Of a DNA stretch of 64,000 nucleotides, positions 17,996-27,661 are shown in pieces. Below the pieces are notes generated by a model. It was not told where the DNA came from. It saw only the letters and a program-made list of their open reading frames with translations, and searched no databases. Position numbers and translations under genes: made by a program. Numbering within the stretch: the first letter of the stretch is position 1; the number at the start of each line of letters is the position of its first letter. This DNA is from an uncultured Pirellulaceae bacterium (GTDB lineage Bacteria > Planctomycetota > Planctomycetia > Pirellulales > Pirellulaceae), in NCBI GenBank assembly GCA_905480235.1, contig CAJQPP010000013.1, forward strand, positions 25,599 through 89,598, given 5' to 3'.

Positions 17996-19033
17996 ATGAA
18001 AGTATCTACTGAGCCTGTTTCCGCTGCTGACAAGCGTCCGGAACCCGTCATACAGGTGTCGAAATTATCCAAAGTTTATCGAGACGGCCTAATTTTTCGA
18101 AAGAAATTCACTGCCCTGGACCAAGTTACCCTGGAGGTCGGAGCCGGGCAAATTTTCGGGCTGCTGGGTCCTAATGGGGCCGGTAAAACAACATTTCTGA
18201 AAATTTTGCTCGGGATCATCAAAAAGACCAGCGGCCAAGCCACATTGCTCGGAGCCCCGGCAGGAAAAGTGCAAGGCCGCACCCGAGTTGGCTTCTTGCC
18301 CGAACACCTTCGCATGCCCGCTCACCTAACCGGATTTACCGCCCTGGAATACTTCGGCAAATTACAAAACCTACCCCATTCCATGATCCGCGAAAAACGT
18401 GATTCGATATTAGACTCGGTCGGACTTGCCGGACGCGGAAAGGATCGGGTGACAAAGTACTCCAAGGGGATGTTGCAGCGATTGGGTTTAGCTCAAGCGT
18501 TGCTTCATGATCCCGAACTACTAATTCTCGACGAGCCGACCGATGGTCTTGATCCCGGTGCTCGGGCAGATATGCGGGCGCTTATGAAAAACCTGCGTGA
18601 CAAAGGCGTTACCGTTTTTCTAAACAGCCATCTGCTACAAGAAGTGGAACTGGTTTGCGACCAGGTAGCCATCTTGAATAAAGGCCAGCTACGCTATTGC
18701 GGCTCCGTTGATCAAATCGGTGATTTCGTGCGGGCCAAAACGGGCGTTGCCGGAATTAGTATCAACTTGGAGGTTCGCGGCGACGAAGCCTCTGTTCTAG
18801 AGGCACTTGGTGATCCCATGCAGGGGAATTTCGAAATTCGTCGCATCGATGCTCTGCCAGAGCGAGTCGTGCTATCTCTGAGTTTCGCCGGCCAGGATAG
18901 CATCGATCAGGCCGTTGATCGCATCCGCCAAAAAGATATCAGCTTGGTACGGCTGACGCCGTCGGCAGCTACCTTGGAAGACGCCTTCCTAAAAATCGTA
19001 TCTAACGAAGCACCCATTTCTAACTCTTCGTAA
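17996..19033 (+). CDS. ABC transporter ATP-binding protein
   Basis: A 345-residue ABC ATPase. Walker A GPNGAGKTTFLKIL, signature YSKGMLQRLGLAQAL, Walker B LLILDEPTDGLDPG and the H-loop LNSHLLQE are all intact. The C-terminal 110 residues form the extra domain found in ABC-2 exporters of this type. It must pair with the permease encoded 78 nt downstream. The start at 17996 is the first ATG with a family-like N-terminus; an upstream in-frame start at 17963 adds 11 residues. Substrate unknown. Confidence 0.92.
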   Translation: MKVSTEPVSAADKRPEPVIQVSKLSKVYRDGLIFRKKFTALDQVTLEVGAGQIFGLLGPNGAGKTTFLKILLGIIKKTSGQATLLGAPAGKVQGRTRVGFLPEHLRMPAHLTGFTALEYFGKLQNLPHSMIREKRDSILDSVGLAGRGKDRVTKYSKGMLQRLGLAQALLHDPELLILDEPTDGLDPGARADMRALMKNLRDKGVTVFLNSHLLQEVELVCDQVAILNKGQLRYCGSVDQIGDFVRAKTGVAGISINLEVRGDEASVLEALGDPMQGNFEIRRIDALPERVVLSLSFAGQDSIDQAVDRIRQKDISLVRLTPSAATLEDAFLKIVSNEAPISNSS

Positions 19034-19111
19034 CCGCCTCGCCGCCCTTTTCCGTCACCATGCCTAGCGGCACTCTATCCCCACCAAACCATTTTTATAC
19101 CGTGATTAAAA

Positions 19112-21520
19112 ATGCTACGACCTTATATCGCAGTGATCCAGGATTCCTTCCGTGCAGCCTTTAGCTCGCGTGTTCTTTACATTGTATTGGCTTTAATTGC
19201 GGTCATCTTGTTGGTGCTGGCCCCATTTCATTCCCGCGAAACGCTGGAATGGAAATTCTCGGACCCGCAAACCGACTTTACCAACCCCGACAGGCTTGCC
19301 AAACGCTTAATCGATGACGGTAAATCTGGCAAGCGAAAAAGCATCGCTCACGTCTGGAATCAGTTATCACCGGATTTCCAAGAAGCGCTCGAAAAACAAG
19401 TGAGTGAACCCGATGACACGGAATACCGTGGTGGTCCTCCACCAGGGTTTCGGAAACGGAAACAGTTCAGCAACGAGTTCAATGCGCTGATGGAACAGAC
19501 AAGTCTCTACGACGAACAAGCCTTCGCCGGCAAGCGCTTGAATGAGGAAACGCGTGAATTAATTGACAAGGGTGATCAGCGTTCGAGTATTGAGGATTTG
19601 CGTCTCAACCGGTTGTTGCTCAGCACGGCGCTGCGACGGGACATGGCTATGCCAAGCAAGACGCAACTGGATTTTTATTATTTCAACTGGCAATGGTCAG
19701 CCTTAACTACGACTCAATCACAAACCAGTTTTGCTAACGAAGTTAAAAGCTCTCTGCCGACTTACTTCGACAAATTTATTATGTCGATCGGTATTTTTAT
19801 CGCTATTTTAATAACCGCATCCATTATTCCCGAGATGTTGGAGTCGGGTTCCTTGAACCTGTTTTTGAGTAAACCCGTGAACCGTTGGGCCCTGTTATTA
19901 GCCAAATATGTCGGTGGTTGCGTTTTTATCTTTCTTTCCGCATCACTATTGTTTGTGGGATTATGGTTTTGGTTGGGCATACAGTTAAGTATTTGGGATC
20001 GCGCGATTCTGATCAGTATTCCTACCTACGTGCTCGTCTTCGCTATGTACTACGCCGTATCTGTGCTGGCTGGTATCTGGTTTCGCAGCCCCATTCTTTC
20101 AATCACTTGTGCCTTGCTGTTTTGGGCGGCCTGCTGGGCCATTGGCTCCGTCAACGCTTGGTTGGATTACTCGCATTACAACACCTCGGCTCGACAACTT
20201 CTTGTTTCCGGGGAGGATGTCATGATGGTGGATTATCTCCAACGACATTCCGTTTGGGACGCTGCCGATGAAGCATGGCGCAACCCGTCGAAGCGCGACA
20301 AGGACGAGAGAGAGAACGGTTTGGTCTTTGCTGCCTTTTTTGATCGCTTGGATCAATTCCCCGATATGCCCGGGCCCGCTGTTAATCAACTTGACCAAGA
20401 GTTTTTGTTTGCCGACTCCTCTCTGGCAAACGCCTTTACTAAACAAGAGCTCGCTATCTCAGGTAGCCCCACCGAAAATGGTGAAGCATCCAAAGACCGA
20501 GGTATCTTACCTAACGGTACCATCGAATTTGTGCACTCGCAGACGCTCGGGACACTCGCCATCAACGACGCTGGTACTGTTTTCCGCCAGCTAAAGGTCG
20601 AAACCGACGCCTCGGACGACGAAGAGGAAACGGAAGCGGAAAGCGACAACAAAAAGAGTTTAGCCTCGGGCATCGCTGACCGACTTTCCGGCTTGCTGCC
20701 AATCGCAGCCACCACAGGTGAGTATCAAAAAATATCTGCGACGAATCAGTTCGAAATCCCCAACTCCCGTGCCCTTGCTTTGGATCCGAAGACCAACTTT
20801 CTTTACATGTACAGTGATGGAAAGTTAAACGCGCTAAAATTGGACGAAGCAGGCAATTACGTCGATGCAGGTGCAGTCGAGCTCGGTGACCACGAAAACA
20901 ATAGCATGACGGCCTTTGTAAACTGCGGTGGCTCGCATATTTTTGTGATGTTGGGTAACGGTCAATTCTTCCAACTGGATTCCAGCAATCTGTCCATCGA
21001 ACACTCAATCAATATGGGTAACCGAGCTGCAATCCGTTGCATGAGCGCGTCACCCGACGGACGTTTTTGCGCTGCCACTTTTCGTGATGGCACACTTTGG
21101 ATCTACGATGCCGATCAGCAAAAAACCTATGACGGGATTTCGCTGTTGGGAACAGATTTCATGGCATGTGATTTCGATAATTCCAATCGTCTATGGGTGG
21201 GAGATCGGTTTCGGTCTGTCTATGGTTACGATCTAGAATCTGGCGAGAATATAATTGCCTACGAACCCGCTGCTGATTGGATGACAAACGGATACCGACT
21301 TCTGGTTAGGCCCCTTTATCGAGCTTTTCCTAAACCCGGTGAATTTTACAAGTTGATTTCGCACCTCTCCACGAGCAGCAGCACACGGGACGATCTCGAC
21401 GTCGATCTGACGCAATTACCCCACATCGATAACCCGTGGGCACCCCTGAAAAGCGGAATTATTTTTACGGTATGCATTCTCGCCATCGCCTGTTTTGTCT
21501 TTCAAAGGATGGATTTTTAG
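19112..21520 (+). CDS. ABC-2 type permease with a large propeller-like extracytoplasmic domain
   Basis: An 802-residue membrane protein. One helix near the N-terminus (about residues 20-42) is followed by some 180 soluble residues, then about four helices between 222 and 350 (SIGIFIAILITASIIPEMLE, LSKPVNRWALLLAKYVGG), the core of an ABC-2 exporter. Residues about 460-750 are soluble and look like propeller blades (ALALDPKTNFLYMYSDGKLN, ISASPDGRFCAATFRDGTLW-like repeats). One last helix is at 780-800. It lies 78 nt after its ATPase gene. The added domain may bind a periplasmic partner or cargo; that is inference. Confidence 0.85.
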   Translation: MLRPYIAVIQDSFRAAFSSRVLYIVLALIAVILLVLAPFHSRETLEWKFSDPQTDFTNPDRLAKRLIDDGKSGKRKSIAHVWNQLSPDFQEALEKQVSEPDDTEYRGGPPPGFRKRKQFSNEFNALMEQTSLYDEQAFAGKRLNEETRELIDKGDQRSSIEDLRLNRLLLSTALRRDMAMPSKTQLDFYYFNWQWSALTTTQSQTSFANEVKSSLPTYFDKFIMSIGIFIAILITASIIPEMLESGSLNLFLSKPVNRWALLLAKYVGGCVFIFLSASLLFVGLWFWLGIQLSIWDRAILISIPTYVLVFAMYYAVSVLAGIWFRSPILSITCALLFWAACWAIGSVNAWLDYSHYNTSARQLLVSGEDVMMVDYLQRHSVWDAADEAWRNPSKRDKDERENGLVFAAFFDRLDQFPDMPGPAVNQLDQEFLFADSSLANAFTKQELAISGSPTENGEASKDRGILPNGTIEFVHSQTLGTLAINDAGTVFRQLKVETDASDDEEETEAESDNKKSLASGIADRLSGLLPIAATTGEYQKISATNQFEIPNSRALALDPKTNFLYMYSDGKLNALKLDEAGNYVDAGAVELGDHENNSMTAFVNCGGSHIFVMLGNGQFFQLDSSNLSIEHSINMGNRAAIRCMSASPDGRFCAATFRDGTLWIYDADQQKTYDGISLLGTDFMACDFDNSNRLWVGDRFRSVYGYDLESGENIIAYEPAADWMTNGYRLLVRPLYRAFPKPGEFYKLISHLSTSSSTRDDLDVDLTQLPHIDNPWAPLKSGIIFTVCILAIACFVFQRMDF

Positions 21521-21618
21521 AGGTTTTCCGTCTTTTTCCAAAACGGGGACCAACCTTGTCCGACTACTTGCGATATCTCAAATGCAACGGAAAATTAAAT
21601 TTGCGAAAGGAGTCGGAA

Positions 21619-21939
21619 ATGGCTAAGTACTACACGACATGCGGTTCATTGGAATTCCTAACCACAGCTGAGGACCCAAGGTCCGCGGCATTGTGGTCAG
21701 CCCATCAGTTTCTCTCCAGCAAAATCGAATTGGAGTCGATCGCTTGGGATGATCCCGAAACGATTGACCGGCAAGATGTGATGGAAGCGATGCTGTGCCT
21801 ATCAGATACCATTTTCGTATCTGAAATTGGCTTTGGCCGTGGCGACGCGGCGATTATTGACACCGCTGACCTGCTGACCGAATGGCAGCAATTGGTCATC
21901 GCTGTCACAAGACTGGAATCCGCCCTGGCTGGGCGGTGA
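21619..21939 (+). CDS. Conserved hypothetical protein, 106 residues
   Basis: I do not recognise a characterised family. The protein begins MAKYYTTCGSLEFLTTAEDP and is mildly acidic, with no signal peptide or membrane segment. AAAGGAG stands 7 nt before the ATG at 21619, which argues for a real gene; an in-frame extension from 21436 overlaps the permease gene and is unlikely. It lies 98 nt after the ABC permease and could be co-transcribed. Confidence 0.65.
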   Translation: MAKYYTTCGSLEFLTTAEDPRSAALWSAHQFLSSKIELESIAWDDPETIDRQDVMEAMLCLSDTIFVSEIGFGRGDAAIIDTADLLTEWQQLVIAVTRLESALAGR

Positions 21940-22116
21940 GTCCTGCCCACACTGAATGCGTTGCCGCTTACTTCATGAATGGTTCATGAAATCATCGGTG
22001 GCGGCTAACCTTGGCGTGGCGCCGACGAAAACGTTTTCCGTGGCGCAATAAACCCTGCTGTCTTGCGATTTTGGCTCAGCAGCCCATCATCCGTGTCCAG
22101 CGACCCGACCATCAAC

Positions 22117-22635
22117 TCAATCACCAACACCAATTTCTTGGTTACAAAGTTGCATCATCAAGTCAAACTCTTCCTGTTCGTGTTGCAGAAAAGTCTGCGT
22201 AAAGGTTGAGAATCTTGATACGAGTATCGGTAGTGTGGGTCGTAATTCAATTTCGCGGTACAGCAGGCCTTCTGCTAGATCGATAATGGAGCAGATCTCA
22301 AGGTAAATTTGCTCGTGTTGTGTTTGCAAACTTTCCGCTCGACGACTAACCGTCGGTTGAATCAAGTGAGCCGATTTGAAATAACCGTAAAATTCCTCCA
22401 AAGCAAAATACGTTTCCAGTTCATCCCGGAGGGCGTGCATTTGATTCACCAACGCTGCTGAATCTAAAGACAACTGGTTTACCAGCAACGCCCGAATGTC
22501 GCGAATCAACTCCTCCGGCTTTTTGGTGCCCTGTTTGATGTCATTTAGAAAGGCGACGTTTAATGTCACTCCCTGTAAGCGAGTCATGCCACCACGGGTA
22601 TCTCGGACGTCTCTTTCAGTCAACCAACTGCTCAT
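22117..22635 (-). CDS. Hemerythrin-like (HHE) domain protein
   Basis: A 172-residue, mainly alpha-helical protein. ELETYFALEEFYGYF, LQTQHEQIYLEI and FLQHEQEEFDLMMQL carry spaced histidines and glutamates in the pattern of a four-helix hemerythrin/HHE metal site, although the first expected histidine is not obvious. It could bind a di-iron centre, sense oxygen or take part in iron handling. ATG at 22635 has GGGAG upstream and is preferred over 22677. It is monocistronic. Confidence 0.6.
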   Translation of the reverse strand: MSSWLTERDVRDTRGGMTRLQGVTLNVAFLNDIKQGTKKPEELIRDIRALLVNQLSLDSAALVNQMHALRDELETYFALEEFYGYFKSAHLIQPTVSRRAESLQTQHEQIYLEICSIIDLAEGLLYREIELRPTLPILVSRFSTFTQTFLQHEQEEFDLMMQLCNQEIGVGD

Positions 22636-22991
22636 TTTTAGCTCCCTTCGTCGGAGGTCAGGCCTATTGCAACACATGGCCAGCGTCGCCCGTGCTGCAA
22701 GATCGCTCTTTCAACTTGTAGGTGCCCTTCTCTCTAACCCAAGATTGTAGGCATCAGGGGGCCTTCGATTCAAAAAGCTGGCATGCTCGCAGTGAACGAG
22801 CAAGTGCAGCGAAAATGCCGTTGATAACGCCTGTAGAGCTGTAGCGCCCGAAAATTAACCCTTGTCACAACGGTGGAGTTGTTCCAAATATTTTGACACT
22901 CACGCGGATTGGATGAACTTTCATGTTGTTCAGGACGCCCTGTCGAATCAAAATAAGCGACTGTTAAAAAAGGACCCAAGAGAAATATCCC
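22636..22991. other. 356-bp divergent intergenic region
   Basis: It must hold the promoters of the hemerythrin-like gene (minus) and the small plus-strand gene at 22992. TTGACA at 22893-22898 is a possible -35 element for the latter, but no good -10 follows at the usual distance. Nothing else was recognised. Confidence 0.4.
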
Positions 22992-23258
22992 ATGGCTCAT
23001 CGATCCAAATTTCAACAAAACATCATCAAGAATTACTATGACAATCGTGATGCGATTGCGTTGCAACGGGCGCAAGAATTAGTAACGGAGCTATATTTAT
23101 CCAGTGGTAAAGGGCGAGAAAAACACTGGAAAAGCCTGCGTGTCCATCTGGAAAAGCTCGGCGTAAAGCCCACCACAATCGCACATATGGAAGAAAAGGA
23201 TAATCCAGAGCTGGTCGCCAACCTGATTACGAAACTGGATAAAAAGCAGGATGAGTAG
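22992..23258 (+). CDS. Small conserved hypothetical protein, 88 residues
   Basis: A basic, helical 88-residue protein (starting MAHRSKFQQNIIKNYYDNRD, ending KKQDE) without signal peptide or membrane segment. No known domain was recognised. AAGAGAAAT precedes the ATG. Composition suggests a nucleic-acid or ribosome-associated role, but this is only a guess from charge. It stands alone before the large secreted-protein gene. Confidence 0.6.
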   Translation: MAHRSKFQQNIIKNYYDNRDAIALQRAQELVTELYLSSGKGREKHWKSLRVHLEKLGVKPTTIAHMEEKDNPELVANLITKLDKKQDE

Positions 23259-23415
23259 CGGTTGGCGTTCGCCAAAGTCTAATTAAATACGCATGCAGTT
23301 TTCTGCTATCTCCCCAATAGGATGTAAAAACCTTCCAATTCGATCCTTTCAATCTCTATAGGTAGGTATTCATTCGTTCATTTAGAATGAAGGGTCTGCT
23401 TTTTCACGAGAATAA

Positions 23416-26400
23416 ATGGAAATCGATATGGCCAGTCAAGGACGACAGGTTCTAGCGCAACGCAACTTACTAAGGATGGCGGATCGAATACCCGTTCGAC
23501 GATTAATATTCGGTTGGCTTTGCTGTGGCTGTTTTATCGCGCTGCTATTCGGCACCTCGGCAATCAACGCTCAGATCACGGATTACCGCGTTCCTTTAAG
23601 CTGGAAACAAGACGCTGAATTAACCGACATTCAATTTATCGATTCCAATCATGGTTGGATTGTTGGCGACCGCGGTCTGGTAATGACGACCGATGACGGT
23701 GGCAAAAAATGGCGTTACGTCACTCTCAATTCTCATCGCGATGAGACGCAAGAGTTTACGATCCACTGTCGTTTAGAGTCGGTTTTCTTTGCCTCACCGA
23801 CGCATGGATGGATCGCTGGAGGTTATTCCAATGCGAGTTCGACCACCAGCACGGGAGTGCTTTTCGCGACCATTGATGGCGGTCAATCTTGGAAGCGTTT
23901 AGCCGGCGTAGCGCTACCAAAGATCAACGCCTTATTTTTCACCACCCCCCAAGAAGGGATCGCGATTGGCGACGGGAATTCTCGGCAGCCTGCTGGTGTG
24001 TTTGAGACCCGCGACGGGGGAAGATCTTGGTCCACATCCGTCACAGGTAAAGTTCGGTCGTGGTCTGTTGGAAGTTACGCCAAGGGTGTTACGGTGATGG
24101 CCTCCAGCGACGGTACACTTGCACGACACACCCACCAAGAATTAAGTGAATCGCTCGTTCAAACACCCAAAGAAGGGTTCTCAGCTCAGGGAAAAATTCG
24201 AGAATTACGCATGCTCGATGAACGGTTTGGTTTCGCTGTTGGCGATATGGGGCGGTTCATTATTACTCGAAATGGCGGATATTCGTGGGACGCGGTTGAT
24301 ACGGATATCGAGGAATCCGTGGATTTTCAAACCGTAGAGATGCATGGAGATCGCATTTGGTTAGCTGGAAACCCTGGCTCCAAAATCTGGAGTCGCACGA
24401 TCGATCAATCTGTTTGGCAACCATTACCAACACCAATCTCCACACCAATCACTCAGCTAGAGTTTATTGATCAGAATGAAGGATGGGCTATTGGGTTGTG
24501 TGGCGATGTCATCCACACCACGGATGGTGGCCTGACTTGGGAGATTCAACGTCGCGGGATGGGAGGCGTTGCATTATTGCAAGTGGCCGACCGAACCGAG
24601 GATTTCATCCCTGAGTTATTCAGTAAATTCTGTGGCGATGAAGACTACATTGGTGCGGCTTTATTGATGAACGGGTCTGAGCCCTCCGAGCAGCCTGGTG
24701 TTTTGTCGGCTGACGCGCCTACCCTCGACCATCTTCGCCAAGCGATGTCACGCGTGGGAGCCGGTTTCGTCGTCGATCGATCTCCACCCTCTAATCCACC
24801 GGCTACATTTCAAACGCTAGGTCCCCCGGCTGTGCTAGCCCGACAAATTCGTGCATTAAAGCCACGGGTAATTGCCCTCTCGTCTGGTCGCGCCAAGAAC
24901 TCGAATAATTTGCGCAGCATTGTTTTGCATGCTGTTAAACTCGCCTCTGAATCAAATGATAAAATCAGAACCAGCCTACCACCATGGCAAGTTGGCAAAG
25001 TCGTCGTGATCGACCGTGGAGAGGTGGCGAGCTTGAAAATCTCCCCCGGTCATTACATGACTGACCTTGGTGCGCTACTTACCGACCACTCCGCTTTAAG
25101 CCGGGTTTTGTTAAATCAGTCGGTTAGAGATACCTCTTCCATTTCACTCACGACGATTTTCACGAGCCCTTATGCAGCTGGACCAAACAACCGTCTCTTC
25201 GCAGGGATCGAAAATACTGACGCAGGAGTACCGGTTCGCAAAGGAGCCAGACGCACCGCCGGTAACATGGCTCAAATGCGGCTGTTAGCTGGCAAGAGAA
25301 AGACACTTGACCGCATGGTCGCCGGATCACCCAATGTCTCCGCAGCCATTTGGGGTCGTACCCTGTCGGAATTTTCTATGCAGCTGGATGATGCCGCCGC
25401 CGGTGTCTGGCTATATGAGCTTGCCAATCTTTGCGAAGCCACCGGCAGTCCGGAAATTGCCGCTCAGACACACATCTATTTGACCAAACAGTACCGAGGA
25501 CACCCGCTGACGACGGCCAGTTTTCGTTGGTTGTACAATTATTATTCGAGTGCCGAACAGGCTCATATCGCAGCGCTGTCGGCCAAGGAGGTTCAGTCGA
25601 CTCCATTGGAGCCTGCCACTTCCGGCTCGACACCGCTGACGCGACCGGTCCAACAGAGCTTTGGCAATGTAAACGTCGTAGCTTGGGAAGTCGAAGATCC
25701 GCGGAATGAAAATCGGCCGTTGCCAACCATCGAGTGGAGTGAAGACGATCGGAAAAATTTGTTTCGTCGACGATTTCAACAGGCCCGCTCGATTGGCCAA
25801 TCGTTTTCTTTGGTCGACCCCACCGCATTGGACCAAGGGCAACATGCCTTGGCTCGCATCGGTCTAACTCGCCGTCTAGACCCAATGATTTCCGTCACCG
25901 AACAACTCAAACGTCTGGCAAACTCGGCAGATGCCCCTGTAAAGAAGGTGGCTTTAGGAGAGCTCGCCATTGCCCACCGTCAATCGGAATTGGGAATGCA
26001 GCCTCACCTGGTTTGTAGTCCAACCCAATCAAAACCGTGGCTCGATGGGCATCTTAGCGATCCGATATGGCAAGAAGCCATTGCTCGGAAATCAATGGTT
26101 CATTTACCGCATATCGAGAAAACGCAACGCGATGAAATTTTCTTTGCTGCCGACGATACGTTTCTTTACATCGCCGTGCGTTGTCATTTGCACGCTGATC
26201 AAAATCATCCATTACCTGAAGACGCGCGTGCCCGAGATGCACGCCTGGATACGGCGGATCGCGTAGAAATTGCCATCGATATCGACCGCGATTACAAAAC
26301 ATTTTTCCTCTTTAGCGTTGATGCCTCTGGTCGAGTGGCTGACTCCTTTGGCGACAACCGGGAATGGAACCCTGTTTGGTACGTGGCAAACCATATCGAT

Positions 26401-26667
26401 CGAGATAACTGGACCGCTGAAATTGCCATCCCGCTGGAAGAAATTTCGACCTATGGTGATTTTTGGTCGGTCTCCGCGAGTCGCCATAGTCGCAATCGAC
26501 TGATTTCTCGGACTTCGCAGCCAACGCCCGAGAAGCCTGCCGTTGCCATGGGAATCCACCCTTCCCTGCACTCAGCGGCTAACGAACAACGCACTGCTAT
26601 GCATTCACTTCCGTTGCAATCATTTCGGCTTTTGAAAATGCCCTGGGCCGTTAGGAAAACCCCTTAA
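23416..26667 (+). CDS. Large secreted protein: YCF48-like propeller, PIG-L-like middle, CBM9-like C-terminus
   Basis: A 1,083-residue protein with a hydrophobic export signal at about residues 28-55 (LIFGWLCCGCFIALLFGTSA). Residues 60-390 hold BNR/YCF48-type propeller blades (IDSNHGWIVGDRGLVMTTDD, FASPTHGWIAGG, IDQNEGWAIGLCGDVIHTTD). Residues about 395-560 resemble a degenerate PIG-L deacetylase (LARQIRALKPRVIALSS, SLPPWQVGKVVVIDRG), but I see no HPDD metal motif. A helical stretch follows, and the last 190 residues look like a CBM9-type sandwich (WLDGHLSDPIWQEA, ADDTFLYIAVRC, DTADRVEIAID). A start at 23428 is also possible. The function is unknown. Confidence 0.75.
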   Translation: MEIDMASQGRQVLAQRNLLRMADRIPVRRLIFGWLCCGCFIALLFGTSAINAQITDYRVPLSWKQDAELTDIQFIDSNHGWIVGDRGLVMTTDDGGKKWRYVTLNSHRDETQEFTIHCRLESVFFASPTHGWIAGGYSNASSTTSTGVLFATIDGGQSWKRLAGVALPKINALFFTTPQEGIAIGDGNSRQPAGVFETRDGGRSWSTSVTGKVRSWSVGSYAKGVTVMASSDGTLARHTHQELSESLVQTPKEGFSAQGKIRELRMLDERFGFAVGDMGRFIITRNGGYSWDAVDTDIEESVDFQTVEMHGDRIWLAGNPGSKIWSRTIDQSVWQPLPTPISTPITQLEFIDQNEGWAIGLCGDVIHTTDGGLTWEIQRRGMGGVALLQVADRTEDFIPELFSKFCGDEDYIGAALLMNGSEPSEQPGVLSADAPTLDHLRQAMSRVGAGFVVDRSPPSNPPATFQTLGPPAVLARQIRALKPRVIALSSGRAKNSNNLRSIVLHAVKLASESNDKIRTSLPPWQVGKVVVIDRGEVASLKISPGHYMTDLGALLTDHSALSRVLLNQSVRDTSSISLTTIFTSPYAAGPNNRLFAGIENTDAGVPVRKGARRTAGNMAQMRLLAGKRKTLDRMVAGSPNVSAAIWGRTLSEFSMQLDDAAAGVWLYELANLCEATGSPEIAAQTHIYLTKQYRGHPLTTASFRWLYNYYSSAEQAHIAALSAKEVQSTPLEPATSGSTPLTRPVQQSFGNVNVVAWEVEDPRNENRPLPTIEWSEDDRKNLFRRRFQQARSIGQSFSLVDPTALDQGQHALARIGLTRRLDPMISVTEQLKRLANSADAPVKKVALGELAIAHRQSELGMQPHLVCSPTQSKPWLDGHLSDPIWQEAIARKSMVHLPHIEKTQRDEIFFAADDTFLYIAVRCHLHADQNHPLPEDARARDARLDTADRVEIAIDIDRDYKTFFLFSVDASGRVADSFGDNREWNPVWYVANHIDRDNWTAEIAIPLEEISTYGDFWSVSASRHSRNRLISRTSQPTPEKPAVAMGIHPSLHSAANEQRTAMHSLPLQSFRLLKMPWAVRKTP

Positions 26668-26992
26668 CGGTGGTTTTTGGTTGCCAGCAGGTGTTAAAGA
26701 TTTGTCTTTGCCACGAATTATTTGCCAGCATTTTTGATGGCAAAAAAATTTTCAAAACTCGCATTGCCGCCGCGGCATGTAACCTTTACAAACCTCCATG
26801 CAAAATACGGTAGTCGGATTTCGTCCCGCACTTGCAACGAACTCCTTTATCACTGTGTTTTGTTGATTCAGAATTTTTGTGGTTGCATGGCACGCTAACT
26901 GCATCTGAATAAAGCAGCTGCGTTTGCAGCCACCAACCAAAATTGGATACCAACCGTTCACGAACTTCACCGCCAATCAGGGAGGATTGATC
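26668..26992 (+). other. 325-bp intergenic region upstream of the OmpH-like gene
   Basis: I see no gene or clear terminator. It should contain the promoter for the gene at 26993. GGAGG at 26981-26985 is the strong ribosome-binding site that fixes the TTG start at 26993. Confidence 0.4.
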
Positions 26993-27586
26993 TTGAAGTC
27001 GTCTTTACAAATCATCGCTATCGTGGCTTGCGTTTTCTCGCTCGCCGGAAATCTACAAGCACAAGAAAACAGCGGCATGGTTGCCGTCTTGGACGTTGCT
27101 AAAGTCTTTGAGGACAATACGGTGTTCACCAGCCGTATGGATGCCATCAAACAGGAGGCGACCAGTTTCAAAGCTCAAATGGAGCAGGAACAGGCTCAAA
27201 TTCAGATGGAAGCTGAGCCCTTAAAAGACCTCAAGCCTGGTTCGCCAGAGTTCAACGCTTTACAGGCCGCGCTGGAGCAGAAAACAGCCGGCTTGAGAAC
27301 CAAAGCACAACAGACCAACACAGATTTGCTCAGCCGCGAAGCTCGTATTTATTACGACACCTACCAGCAAATGCAGAAGACTGTGGCGGCCCTCGCTACG
27401 GAATACAACATTTCTTTGATTATCCGCTTTGACAGCCAATCCATTGATCCCGCCAACCGTCCGGATGTTATCAAGGGTGTCAATCGAAACGTGGTTTATC
27501 AAAAGAACCTGGATTTGACCTCCTTGGTCATCAGCAAAATGGGTTCTGTGTCGACCGCTGACGCGGGCGGCAACCTTAATCAGTAA
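26993..27586 (+). CDS. OmpH/Skp-family periplasmic chaperone-like protein
   Basis: A 197-residue secreted protein with a signal peptide (SLQIIAIVACVFSLAGNLQA, cleavage probably before QEN), then VAVLDVAKVFEDN at the first beta strand, a long charged coiled coil (about residues 50-130) and a C-terminal strand region YNISLIIRFD. This is the OmpH/Skp layout; Skp is a periplasmic chaperone for outer-membrane proteins. The start is TTG at 26993, 7 nt after GGAGG; an in-frame ATG at 26924 would place 23 residues before the signal peptide. A strong terminator follows. Confidence 0.85.
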   Translation: MKSSLQIIAIVACVFSLAGNLQAQENSGMVAVLDVAKVFEDNTVFTSRMDAIKQEATSFKAQMEQEQAQIQMEAEPLKDLKPGSPEFNALQAALEQKTAGLRTKAQQTNTDLLSREARIYYDTYQQMQKTVAALATEYNISLIIRFDSQSIDPANRPDVIKGVNRNVVYQKNLDLTSLVISKMGSVSTADAGGNLNQ

Positions 27587-27612
27587 GACACTGATTGATC
27601 GAACAAACAATT

Positions 27613-27644
27613 AAGCCTCGGGTCAAAGATCCGAGGCTTTTTTC
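27613..27644 (+). terminator. Intrinsic terminator after the OmpH-like gene
   Basis: A perfect 9-bp stem AAGCCTCGG/CCGAGGCTT (27613-27621 and 27631-27639) with a 9-nt loop is followed by a run of T. The convergent diguanylate cyclase gene ends 18 bp further on. Confidence 0.92.
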
Positions 27645-27661
27645 GTTTAAACACTTTTTAA

